In this document: one piece after another, positions 6,589 to 11,416 of the stretch | Layout: each line of letters starts with the position of its first letter | Numbering within the stretch: position 1 is the stretch's first letter | From: Candidatus Woesearchaeota archaeon | GTDB lineage: Archaea > Nanobdellota > Nanobdellia > Woesearchaeales > WJKL01 | NCBI GenBank assembly: GCA_019322455.1 | Contig: JAHWIT010000162.1 | Location: forward strand, 1 to 13,083 | Length of the DNA stretch: 13,083 bases | Direction of reading: 5' to 3' | The notes under the pieces: generated by a model | Seen by the model: only the letters and a program-made list of their open reading frames with translations | Told to the model about the DNA's origin: nothing | The model's database searches: none | Position numbers and translations under genes: made by a program

Positions 6589-6723
6589 TTAATTCTTTTT
6601 GAAAGGATTTTTTCCAACACCTACCCAGAGATATTTTGCTTGTTTAGATTCTTTTTTAGAATAGATATAGACTGCTACTGCTGTACTTAATATTGCAAAA
6701 GATACTGCTAATATTTCAATCAT
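6589..6723 (-). CDS. 44-residue single-pass membrane microprotein
   Basis: This short frame (ATG at 6723, TAA at 6591-6589) encodes 44 residues. Residues 4-21 form one hydrophobic helix (ILAVSFAILSTAVAVYIY). A basic tail follows (SKKESKQAKYLWVGVGKNPF, then KKN), so the topology is probably N-out/C-in. AGAGG lies about 10 bases before the ATG, just downstream of the alba stop codon. The frame starts 22 bases after alba ends, which points to one mRNA from eS17 through Alba to this gene. The helix followed by Lys-rich tail, the Shine-Dalgarno and the operon position support a real gene, but no family is known to me. It could anchor or recruit a nucleic-acid-associated partner; that is speculation. 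Confidence 0.6.
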   Translation of the reverse strand: MIEILAVSFAILSTAVAVYIYSKKESKQAKYLWVGVGKNPFKKN

Positions 6724-6745
6724 CTAAACCAAGCCTCTTTTGAGG

Positions 6746-7048
6746 TTAAATTTGTTTTTTTACTAATGTTATCTCTATTGTGGAAACTCTAACATTTTTT
6801 CCTTCTTTGTTTGTAAACTCTTCTGAGTCAATTTTTATGTCTTTTGTTCCTGCTGATCCTTCTAGGAATCTCTTTGCTGATACTTCTGCTACATCTACTG
6901 CTCTGCTTATGAACTTTCCTCTTGCTTTCAAAATCACTTCTTCAGCATTCTTTGTTGTGAACTGCATAACAACTGCTGTTACGTAGTTCATAAACGGCTT
7001 TCCGCCGATAAAGATGTTGTTGTCGTTTCCTGCCATTCCTTCTGCCAT
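6746..7048 (-). CDS. albA: Alba DNA/RNA-binding chromatin protein
   Basis: Alba is a small dimeric protein that coats DNA and also binds RNA in archaea. The 100-residue length fits, with a slightly long, Gly-rich N-terminus (MAEGMAGNDN). Family hallmarks are NIFIGGKPFMNYVTAVVMQF (residues 11-30), with the key DNA-contacting Lys17, then VILKARGKFISRAVDVAEV on helix 2, and the C-terminal strand VRVSTIEITLV. The position matching the acetylated Lys16 of Sulfolobus Alba is Gly here. The ATG at 7048 is taken because GGGGG lies 8 bases upstream; an in-frame ATG at 7036 is possible and would remove four residues. It follows eS17 by 16 bases and precedes the 44-residue microprotein, so the three form an operon. 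Confidence 0.93.
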   Translation of the reverse strand: MAEGMAGNDNNIFIGGKPFMNYVTAVVMQFTTKNAEEVILKARGKFISRAVDVAEVSAKRFLEGSAGTKDIKIDSEEFTNKEGKNVRVSTIEITLVKKQI

Positions 7049-7064
7049 TTTATTCGCCCCCTAT

Positions 7065-7256
7065 TTATTCTTCTTTTGTTTGCATTAATCTAGTTACATA
7101 GCCTGCAATAACATTCCTGATCTTTTTACTAGGAATATCTGCTAGTTTTGCAACTATTTCTTTGTTTTCTTTAAAATCGTTTTTAAACTCGTTTTTATGC
7201 TCTTTAATGAGCTTATTGCTTATTCTCTTAATTAACTGTGTTTTTATTCTTCCCAT
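7065..7256 (-). CDS. rps17e: 30S ribosomal protein eS17 (S17e)
   Basis: eS17 is a small-subunit ribosomal protein found only in archaea and eukaryotes. The sequence MGRIKTQLIKRISNKLIKEH, then DFKENKEIVAKL and KKIRNVIAGYVTRLMQ, follows the family over its whole length (63 residues, normal for archaea). The ATG at 7256 gives the standard MGRIK start; an upstream in-frame TTG at 7259 adds one residue and is not favoured. GAGG lies 9 bases upstream. It is the first gene of the minus-strand operon with Alba. A TATA-like box at 7295-7305 would start transcription about 20 bases before the ATG. Confidence 0.94.
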   Translation of the reverse strand: MGRIKTQLIKRISNKLIKEHKNEFKNDFKENKEIVAKLADIPSKKIRNVIAGYVTRLMQTKEE

Positions 7257-7294
7257 CAATTACCGCCTCACTTACGGTCTGAGAACATATATTT

Positions 7295-7305
7295 GTTTAT
7301 AAATC
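7295..7305 (-). promoter_or_regulatory. TATA-like box for the eS17-Alba operon
   Basis: The minus strand reads GATTTATAAAC. It is centred about 44 bases before the eS17 ATG, so the predicted leader is about 20 bases and includes the GAGG Shine-Dalgarno. Confidence 0.6.
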
Positions 7306-7313
7306 TTTCTTTC

Positions 7314-7331
7314 ATATAGTTGTAACTATAT
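7314..7331. promoter_or_regulatory. Perfect inverted repeat upstream of the eS17 promoter
   Basis: ATATAGTT and AACTATAT are separated by two bases. The dyad is about ten bases upstream of the eS17 TATA box, next to the BRE position, within the gap shared with the divergent zinc-ribbon gene. It could be a regulator site, although AT-rich dyads arise easily by chance in such sequence. Confidence 0.35.
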
Positions 7332-7350
7332 AGTAGTTAAAAACAATAGC

Positions 7351-7364
7351 TTTATAAATAACTT
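7351..7364 (+). promoter_or_regulatory. Second TATA-like box far upstream of the zinc-ribbon gene
   Basis: tttataaataactt matches exactly the TATA region of the TrmB-like gene (4810-4823). Transcription would start near 7380, giving the zinc-ribbon gene a leader of about 85 bases, or expressing a separate short transcript. Confidence 0.35.
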
Positions 7365-7418
7365 CATATTTATAGTAATATAGTTAAGATTTATGAAATA
7401 TATAAATAAGCCAAAAAG

Positions 7419-7428
7419 CTTATATAAT
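7419..7428 (+). promoter_or_regulatory. TATA-like box for the zinc-ribbon gene
   Basis: cttatataat is centred about 43 bases before the ATG at 7467, predicting a short leader of about 17-18 bases. That leader includes aggttga, a possible Shine-Dalgarno. Confidence 0.5.
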
Positions 7429-7466
7429 AGACTTCTAATGATCTTATTAAAGCAAGGTTGATTTAA

Positions 7467-7670
7467 ATGGGCATATATGAAGAATGGAAAAAGGACATAG
7501 AGAGTAAAATAAAGAAATTTACAAAAGATGAGAAGATAAAAGAAAAAATCCCAGCAATAATTAAAAGATGTCCAAAATGTCATAATTTGACTTTGCAGTT
7601 TGATCCAAAAACAGGAAGAATAGATTGTACTAGCTGTGGATTTGAAGAATTTATTTCACGAATAAAATGA
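7467..7670 (+). CDS. Small zinc-ribbon protein
   Basis: This 67-residue protein has a Lys/Glu-rich helical N-terminus (residues 1-33) and a C-terminal zinc ribbon with CPKCHN (Cys35, Cys38) and CTSCGF (Cys54, Cys57). The spacing C-x2-C-x15-C-x2-C is that of TFIIB/TFIIS-like ribbons. Such small ribbons bind nucleic acid or partner proteins. No specific family can be named. The stop is followed by a 68-base gap with an 8-base-pair hairpin before the NYN-domain gene, so the two may be partly separated in expression. Confidence 0.8.
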   Translation: MGIYEEWKKDIESKIKKFTKDEKIKEKIPAIIKRCPKCHNLTLQFDPKTGRIDCTSCGFEEFISRIK

Positions 7671-7685
7671 GTGGAATAAATTTGC

Positions 7686-7711
7686 TCAAAAGCGAGTTTA
7701 CGAGCTTTTGA
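7686..7711. terminator. Hairpin between zinc-ribbon and NYN genes
   Basis: The arms TCAAAAGC and GCTTTTGA (8 perfect base pairs, 10-base loop) lie 16 bases after the zinc-ribbon stop codon. No T-run follows on the plus strand, so it may instead be an RNA processing or stability element, or an operator for the NYN gene, whose ATG is at 7739. Confidence 0.4.
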
Positions 7712-7738
7712 CAAGTATATTAAAATGGTGAAATAAAA

Positions 7739-8272
7739 ATGGTGAATAAAGAACAAAGAATTGGAGTATTTGTTGATGTACAGAATCTGTATTATTCAGC
7801 AAAGAATTTGTATAATGCAAAGGTAAATTTTGCAAATGTTTTAAGAACAGTTACAAATGGAAGAAGATTAATAAGAGCAATTGCTTATGTTATTAAGACA
7901 GAAGCAATGAAAGAAAAGACTTTTTTTGAAGCTTTAGAAAAAATAGGTTTTGATATTAGATCAAAGGATCTGCAGATATTTTACGGCGGAGCTAAGAAAG
8001 GAGACTGGGATGTTGGAATAGCAATGGATATAATTGAATTAGCTCCTAAATTAGATGTTGTTGTTTTAGTTAGCGGAGATGGTGATTTTGTACCATTACT
8101 GCAGCATGCAAGATCCTCTGGCTGTAAGATAGAAGCAGCTGCATTTGGAAGAAGCGCTTCGTCAAAATTAAAGGATGTTGTTTCAATATTTTATGATTTA
8201 GACAAAGAAAAGGGAAAATATTTGATAAGCCGTATAAAAAGACCTATTCCAAAGCATCCTATTAGAAAGTGA
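7739..8272 (+). CDS. NYN-domain (LabA/DUF88-like) putative ribonuclease
   Basis: This 177-residue protein has the PIN-like NYN fold of the LabA/DUF88 group. Conserved acidic residues sit where a metal-dependent nuclease site is expected: FVDVQN at 11-16 (Asp13, Asn16), KGDWDVGIAMD at 87-97 (Asp89, Asp91, Asp97) and SGDGDF at 112-117 (Asp114, Asp116). All family acids appear intact. Family members are thought to cut or process RNA; the target here is unknown. The Lys/Arg/Pro-rich C-terminus (ISRIKRPIPKHPIRK) could bind RNA. GGTGA lies 7 bases before the ATG, and a TATA-like atatta (about 7716-7721) is also present. Its stop overlaps the start of the next gene by four bases (GTGA), so the two are translationally coupled. 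Confidence 0.88.
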   Translation: MVNKEQRIGVFVDVQNLYYSAKNLYNAKVNFANVLRTVTNGRRLIRAIAYVIKTEAMKEKTFFEALEKIGFDIRSKDLQIFYGGAKKGDWDVGIAMDIIELAPKLDVVVLVSGDGDFVPLLQHARSSGCKIEAAAFGRSASSKLKDVVSIFYDLDKEKGKYLISRIKRPIPKHPIRK

Positions 8273-8895
8273 AGCTAAATAAATTTTTAATTGGAGTACT
8301 TGTTGTGAGTATTCCTTTTCTTATTTTTCTTAGTGCAGTTAGATTAACTGTTTTTGATATTAACTTTTATGAGAAAGAGTTTGATAAATATAATCCTTCT
8401 GTTGAAAACAAGATAGAAATAACTAAGAATTTGATTTATTTTTTAAGTAAGGAAGGGGATAATTCTTATATTTCTTCGTTTAGAGAGGTTGAGCAGGAAC
8501 ATTTACTAGAGGTTAGGGATGTTATGAATATGTTTTTTTATATTTTTTATTTTGTTTTGGTAATTATTGTTTTATCAATTGCTTTACTATATATAGATAA
8601 AAAGAGTTTTTTTGAGAATTTAGGAATATCTTTGTTTTATAGCAGTTTTGTTGGAGGTATTATTTTAATTGTTTTAGCTTTGCTAGCATGGAATTTTAGC
8701 AGTTCATTTAGTTATTTTCATCAAATCTTTTTTAAAACACAATGGCAGTTTCCTTCTGATTATTTATTAGTTACATTATTTCAAGCTCAATTCTTTTTTG
8801 ATATATTTAGCAGGATATTATTAGTATCTTTAATAGGAATTATTTTAACAGGGATTATTGGTTATTTGATTAATAGAAAATATAAAAATATTTAA
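8269..8895 (+). CDS. DUF1461/TIGR01906-like integral membrane protein
   Basis: This 208-residue protein has about four membrane helices, at roughly residues 5-26, 87-110, 116-143 and 183-203. The long extracytoplasmic loop after helix 1 holds FYEKEFDKYN and FREVEQEHLLEVRDV. The loop after helix 3 holds FHQIFFKTQWQFPSDYLLVTLF and then an FF-x-D sequence. These three spots match the conserved stretches I associate with DUF1461 (TIGR01906), a membrane family of unknown function. The start is a GTG at 8269, overlapping the NYN stop; the coupling makes other starts unlikely. A nuclease-like protein coupled to a membrane protein is notable, but no joint role is known to me. Confidence 0.8.
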   Translation: MKLNKFLIGVLVVSIPFLIFLSAVRLTVFDINFYEKEFDKYNPSVENKIEITKNLIYFLSKEGDNSYISSFREVEQEHLLEVRDVMNMFFYIFYFVLVIIVLSIALLYIDKKSFFENLGISLFYSSFVGGIILIVLALLAWNFSSSFSYFHQIFFKTQWQFPSDYLLVTLFQAQFFFDIFSRILLVSLIGIILTGIIGYLINRKYKNI

Positions 8896-8897
8896 AC
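8887..8897 (+). promoter_or_regulatory. TATA-like box for tpiA
   Basis: aaatatttaaa overlaps the end of the DUF1461-like gene and is centred about 34 bases before the tpiA ATG. It predicts a start of transcription about 8-9 bases before the ATG. No Shine-Dalgarno is seen. Confidence 0.5.
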
Positions 8898-8925
8898 AAA
8901 GAAGAAAATCAAATTATTTGTTAAA

Positions 8926-9675
8926 ATGAGAAAGCCTATAATTGCTGGAAACTGGAAGATGAATCTTAATAATGCAGAAGCAATTGATTTAGTTAATGAG
9001 TTGATTCCTTTAGTAAAGGATGTTGCAGATGTTGAGATTGTTATTTGTCCTGCATTCACTGCTTTGTCTGAAGTTTTTAGAGTTGTTGACGGCACTAATA
9101 TTCTATTAGGAGCTCAGGATGTTTATTTTGAAGAAAAAGGAGCATTTACTTCTCAGATAAGCTGTGACATGTTAAAGGATGTTGGTTGCACTTATGTTAT
9201 AATAGGTCATTCTGAAAGAAGACAATATTTTGGAGAAACTGATGAATCTGTAAATAAGAAGGTTAAAATGGTTTTATCTCATGGTTTAAAACCAATTATT
9301 TGCGTTGGAGAAACATTAGAGCAAAGAGAAGCAAATCAGACAATGAAAATTATTGAAGAGCAGGTTAAAGCAGCTTTGAATGGAATAACAAAAGAACAAA
9401 TGAATAATGTAATTATTGCTTATGAGCCTATCTGGGCAATTGGAACAGGCAAAACAGCTATGCCTGAGCAGGCTCAAGAAGTGCATGCTTTTATTAGAAA
9501 TTTAGTATTGAATATTTATGATTCTGATATTGCTGATAATCTAAGAATACAGTATGGCGGATCTGTAAAGCCTGATAATGTTAAGGAATTAATGGAGCAG
9601 GAAGATATTGATGGAGGATTAATTGGAGGAGCATCATTAGAAGCAGAATCTTTTAGCAAGATAGTAAAATGTTAA
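8926..9675 (+). CDS. tpiA: Triosephosphate isomerase, bacterial-type length
   Basis: This enzyme interconverts dihydroxyacetone phosphate and glyceraldehyde 3-phosphate in glycolysis and gluconeogenesis. All catalytic residues are present at the standard numbering: Asn9 and Lys11 (AGNWKMN), His95 (IIGHSERR) and Glu167 (AYEPIWAIGTGKTA, including loop 6). The phosphate-binding YGGSV is at 210-214, and GGLIGGASL is near the end. At 249 residues it has the length and motifs of bacterial and eukaryotic enzymes, not the shorter (about 220-230) enzyme of most Euryarchaeota and Crenarchaeota. A bacterial origin by transfer is therefore likely. Its stop (TAA, 9673-9675) overlaps the stop of the convergent pilin-like gene (9672-9674) in the four bases ttaa. 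Confidence 0.97.
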   Translation: MRKPIIAGNWKMNLNNAEAIDLVNELIPLVKDVADVEIVICPAFTALSEVFRVVDGTNILLGAQDVYFEEKGAFTSQISCDMLKDVGCTYVIIGHSERRQYFGETDESVNKKVKMVLSHGLKPIICVGETLEQREANQTMKIIEEQVKAALNGITKEQMNNVIIAYEPIWAIGTGKTAMPEQAQEVHAFIRNLVLNIYDSDIADNLRIQYGGSVKPDNVKELMEQEDIDGGLIGGASLEAESFSKIVKC

Positions 9676-10229
9676 GGAACTTCTACTCTTATTTGCTGCG
9701 GAGAACCATATAATCTGTTATCTTCAATTACTTCTACGTTTATGTTGAAAACATAGGTTCCTGATTTTGCATTTTTAGGAACTTCTATACCAATGCCTAT
9801 TCCTCTTTCTCTTGAAGCTCCTAATTCTAAAACTCTTTGCTCAATGTCAACTCCTAGGCTGTAGAATAAATCAGGATCATCTTCAGTTAATTCATCTCCT
9901 TGCTTGTCATATCCTTTTGGATCTGCTGGATTCATTGTTATTTTGAAATTTTTTGTAGTGCCAAGGTTATTATAGATTCTTAATCCGAATATTTCATATT
10001 CTCCTCTAAAGATTTTTTTATAGTTTGTAGTCATACAAACTGGCTTGTCACATAGTATTGTTTCTATCTGGTCATCTAGGTCTTGATCAATCATTCCTTT
10101 TAATTTGAATGACTGGCTCATAATGCTGTAAAGAAAATAAACACCAAAGCTGAATATTACAACAGCAAGAATAATAATAACAAGCATATTTACAGATAAT
10201 GCAATAGCTTTTTTGTTTCTGAGTTTCAT
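9672..10229 (-). CDS. Secreted protein with archaeal type IV pilin-like N-terminus
   Basis: This 185-residue protein begins MKLRNKKAIALSVNMLVIII and continues hydrophobic to about residue 34, the short basic leader plus hydrophobic helix of archaeal pilin-like and class III signal sequences. Cleavage would be expected after the NKK. Glu at mature position 5 is absent (Ser instead). The rest is extracytoplasmic: a CDKPVC pair at about 60-65 that could form a disulfide, then a probable beta-sandwich ending in NAKSGTYVFNINVEVIE, a pattern common in archaeal surface proteins. The ATG at 10229 has a TATA-like box about 27 bases upstream and should be leaderless. It belongs to a minus-strand cluster with a second pilin-like protein. 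Whether it assembles into a filament or stays membrane-anchored cannot be told. Confidence 0.78.
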   Translation of the reverse strand: MKLRNKKAIALSVNMLVIIILAVVIFSFGVYFLYSIMSQSFKLKGMIDQDLDDQIETILCDKPVCMTTNYKKIFRGEYEIFGLRIYNNLGTTKNFKITMNPADPKGYDKQGDELTEDDPDLFYSLGVDIEQRVLELGASRERGIGIGIEVPKNAKSGTYVFNINVEVIEDNRLYGSPQQIRVEVP

Positions 10230-10239
10230 GTTAAATTCA

Positions 10240-10294
10240 TTACCCTTACAAATATTTAAAATCTTTGTTTTTTTTAATAAAAATGTAAGGGTAA
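10240..10294. promoter_or_regulatory. 11-base inverted repeat straddling the promoter of the 10229 gene
   Basis: The arms TTACCCTTACA (10240-10250) and TGTAAGGGTAA (10284-10294) are perfect, with a 33-base AT-rich spacer that contains the TATA-like box. One arm lies between the box and the predicted start, the other just downstream of the 10302 gene's stop. It could be a paired operator, or a hairpin at the end of the upstream mRNA. Confidence 0.55.
10251..10262 (-). promoter_or_regulatory. TATA-like box for the 10229 pilin-like gene
   Basis: The minus strand reads ATTTTAAATATT, centred about 27 bases before the ATG at 10229. This implies a leaderless transcript starting at or beside the ATG. 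There is no Shine-Dalgarno. Confidence 0.6.
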
Positions 10295-10301
10295 AGAAAA
10301 T

Positions 10302-10517
10302 TTAGTTAATTATTTCGTATTCTTTTACAATTAGTACTAGGAATACCAATAATGCTACTGCTCCTCCAATAATATAATAGAATCCTTCTACAATTAATTG
10401 CTGGGTAACCATCTTATAGACACCAAATAACATAATGATTAAACCAAGCCAAAGGAATTTATCCAATACTAATTTCATGATTTCAAATTCTTGTTGTTCT
10501 GTCATTCTTTTTTTCAC
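10302..10517 (-). CDS. Small two-helix membrane protein
   Basis: I know no family for this 71-residue protein. It has a charged N-terminus with MTEQQEFEIMKLVLDK, then two hydrophobic helices (FLWLGLIIMLFGVYKMV and YYIIGGAVALLVFLVLIV) and a short acidic tail (KEYEIIN). The GTG at 10517 is preferred: AGAGGTG (10530-10524) lies six bases upstream, and the same arrangement precedes the 11162 gene. A GTG at 10526 would overlap that Shine-Dalgarno, and an ATG at 10496 is a possible internal start. It sits between two pilin-like genes and could help membrane assembly or anchoring of these surface proteins; this is inference from position only. Its first codons are duplicated about 101 bases upstream. 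Confidence 0.7.
   Translation of the reverse strand: MKKRMTEQQEFEIMKLVLDKFLWLGLIIMLFGVYKMVTQQLIVEGFYYIIGGAVALLVFLVLIVKEYEIIN
10500..10516. repeat. 17-base direct repeat over a start region (copy 1 of 2)
   Basis: The string tgtcattctttttttca covers the first codons (MKKRMT) of the two-helix membrane protein. It recurs exactly at 10601-10617, 101 bases away. Both copies are preceded on the minus strand by a GGTG Shine-Dalgarno-like sequence. Confidence 0.7.
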
Positions 10518-10600
10518 GGTAAACACCTCTTACTTAATTATGAATTTAAATGATTATAAAAAAGAACTGACATAAGAAATGAGCAAAGAGAATTTCTGTG

Positions 10601-10617
10601 TGTCATTCTTTTTTTCA
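10601..10617. repeat. 17-base direct repeat over a start region (copy 2 of 2)
   Basis: This copy lies in the gap between the pilin-like gene (10629-11162) and the two-helix protein gene. On the minus strand it sits inside a short open frame (ATG 10618 to TAA 10538, 26 residues) that begins MKKRMT, preceded by GGTGAT. It looks like a duplicated translation start whose downstream part is not a recognisable gene. Confidence 0.6.
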
Positions 10618-10628
10618 TATTTATCACC

Positions 10629-11162
10629 TTAAGCAGTTACAACTAATGAGAATTGTTCTGTATAATATGGTTCTGCACTTCCAGCAATGCTGTCATAAAC
10701 TGCAATAATACATATATAATTTCCTGCAGTTAATTTATCATTTTCAGTTAAATATGCTCTGTATGCTGCTGAGTCGCTTGATTCAATTGTCTGCTCAACA
10801 GTAACCATTGAAGGAAGGTCTTCTTCTACAACTTCTCTGTCTTCTCCTATTGTTCTGATACATCTAATAATTCCTAATGTTGCAGAAGTGTATGGAGTAT
10901 CTTTTATATTATAAACACCAATATCCATTTCTTTTGAATCTCCTTTTGCAATAATTACCTTTTTAGGAATTGTTATTGGGTTGTCTGAAGTTGGTTTTGA
11001 TTCTAATTCAATTATATCAATAGCACGGCCTGCTTTTTCCTGTGCTACTCCAAATATATATCTTGTTAGGGTTAAAGCAAGTCCTAGTACAACAAATGCA
11101 ATGACTAATATAACAATAGCTTGTACAGAAAGATTTAAGGCTGCTTTTTTATTAAATTTCAT
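10629..11162 (-). CDS. Secreted protein with archaeal type IV pilin-like N-terminus
   Basis: This 177-residue protein starts MKFNKKAALNLSVQAIVILV, and its hydrophobic helix runs to about residue 36. The NKKA-A-LSV pattern closely resembles the 10229 protein and many small archaeal surface proteins. The remainder is extracytoplasmic and probably beta-rich: KKVIIAKGDSKEMDIGVYN, then a Cys pair (IRCIRTI and NYICIIAVYD) and LTAGNYICII, a sandwich-edge pattern. It matches no named pilin. The ATG at 11162 is chosen over the GTG at 11171 because AGAGGTG ends six bases before it and would be inside the longer frame. A TATA-like box at 11209-11218 predicts a leader of roughly 25 bases. It is the first gene of the minus-strand surface cluster. 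Confidence 0.78.
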   Translation of the reverse strand: MKFNKKAALNLSVQAIVILVIAFVVLGLALTLTRYIFGVAQEKAGRAIDIIELESKPTSDNPITIPKKVIIAKGDSKEMDIGVYNIKDTPYTSATLGIIRCIRTIGEDREVVEEDLPSMVTVEQTIESSDSAAYRAYLTENDKLTAGNYICIIAVYDSIAGSAEPYYTEQFSLVVTA

Positions 11163-11208
11163 GCTATACACCTCTTTTTGAATGTGATATTTAGATATTT
11201 GAATTTGT

Positions 11209-11218
11209 TATATTTAAA
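11209..11218 (-). promoter_or_regulatory. TATA-like box for the pilin-like cluster, possibly bidirectional
   Basis: On the minus strand TTTAAATATA is an excellent archaeal box A, about 50 bases before the ATG at 11162, giving a short leader with its Shine-Dalgarno. On the plus strand the same bases (tatatttaaa) could act as a TATA box with a start near 11240, exactly where the hairpin block begins. Confidence 0.6.
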
Positions 11219-11243
11219 CTTTACTATAATTTTAATTTAATTA

Positions 11244-11290
11244 GCCTAAAACCCTTTTTACAACAACTAATTGATAGTTGGGTTTTAGGC
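11244..11290. repeat. Long bulged hairpin in the 11163-11416 gap
   Basis: GCCTAAAACC (11244-11253) pairs with GGTTTTAGGC (11281-11290). Inside, CAACTA (11264-11269) pairs with TAGTTG (11275-11280) around a 5-base loop, leaving a 10-base bulge on one side. No coding frame crosses it. The stem is too long for chance in a gap this size and suggests a structured RNA, terminator or cruciform. Confidence 0.65.
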
Positions 11291-11298
11291 TTTTGGGG

Positions 11299-11356
11299 TT
11301 AGTCGCGCTTTTTCGCTAATTGAACTAAATGATTGCGAAAAAGCGCGGAAAACTAA
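11299..11356. repeat. GC-rich 13-base-pair hairpin upstream of the L10e promoter
   Basis: CGCGCTTTTTCGC (11304-11316) pairs perfectly with GCGAAAAAGCGCG (11335-11347) around an 18-base loop. TTAGT (11299-11303) and ACTAA (11352-11356) extend the stem past a GAAA bulge. It starts 8 bases after the previous hairpin and ends about 28 bases before the L10e TATA box. Its GC content is far above the surrounding sequence, as structured RNAs often are in AT-rich genomes. Confidence 0.65.
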
Positions 11357-11384
11357 AGCTGCGGAGAATTTAAAAAATCATAAC

Positions 11385-11394
11385 TTTTATAAAC
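11385..11394 (+). promoter_or_regulatory. TATA-like box for the L10e gene
   Basis: ttttataaac is centred about 27 bases before the ATG at 11417. No Shine-Dalgarno is present, so the mRNA is probably leaderless. Confidence 0.65.
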
Positions 11395-11416
11395 ACTTAA
11401 TAAATTCTTCTGTGTT

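Noticed and set aside
6734..6745. CCTC-tttt-GAGG hairpin between alba and the microprotein as a terminator.
   Set aside because: It has only four pairs, and its GAGG/CCTC bases are better explained as the Shine-Dalgarno region of the microprotein.
7393..7461. 22-codon plus-strand frame as an annotated peptide.
   Set aside because: It has no Shine-Dalgarno and depends on an unproven upstream promoter; kept only as part of a finding.
7725..7736. ATG GTG AAA TAA mini-frame just before the NYN start.
   Set aside because: It has three codons and arises from a local duplication of aatggtgaa; its GGTGA more plausibly serves as the Shine-Dalgarno for the ATG at 7739.
10538..10618. 26-codon minus-strand frame beginning MKKRMT as a real gene.
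   Set aside because: Only the start segment is recognisable; the rest has no hydrophobic or conserved pattern. It is reported as a duplicated start instead.
11299..11356. Assignment of the GC-rich hairpin as an H/ACA or C/D box guide RNA.
   Set aside because: No ACA box at the required distance after the stem and no convincing C/D boxes are seen; only a generic structured element can be supported.
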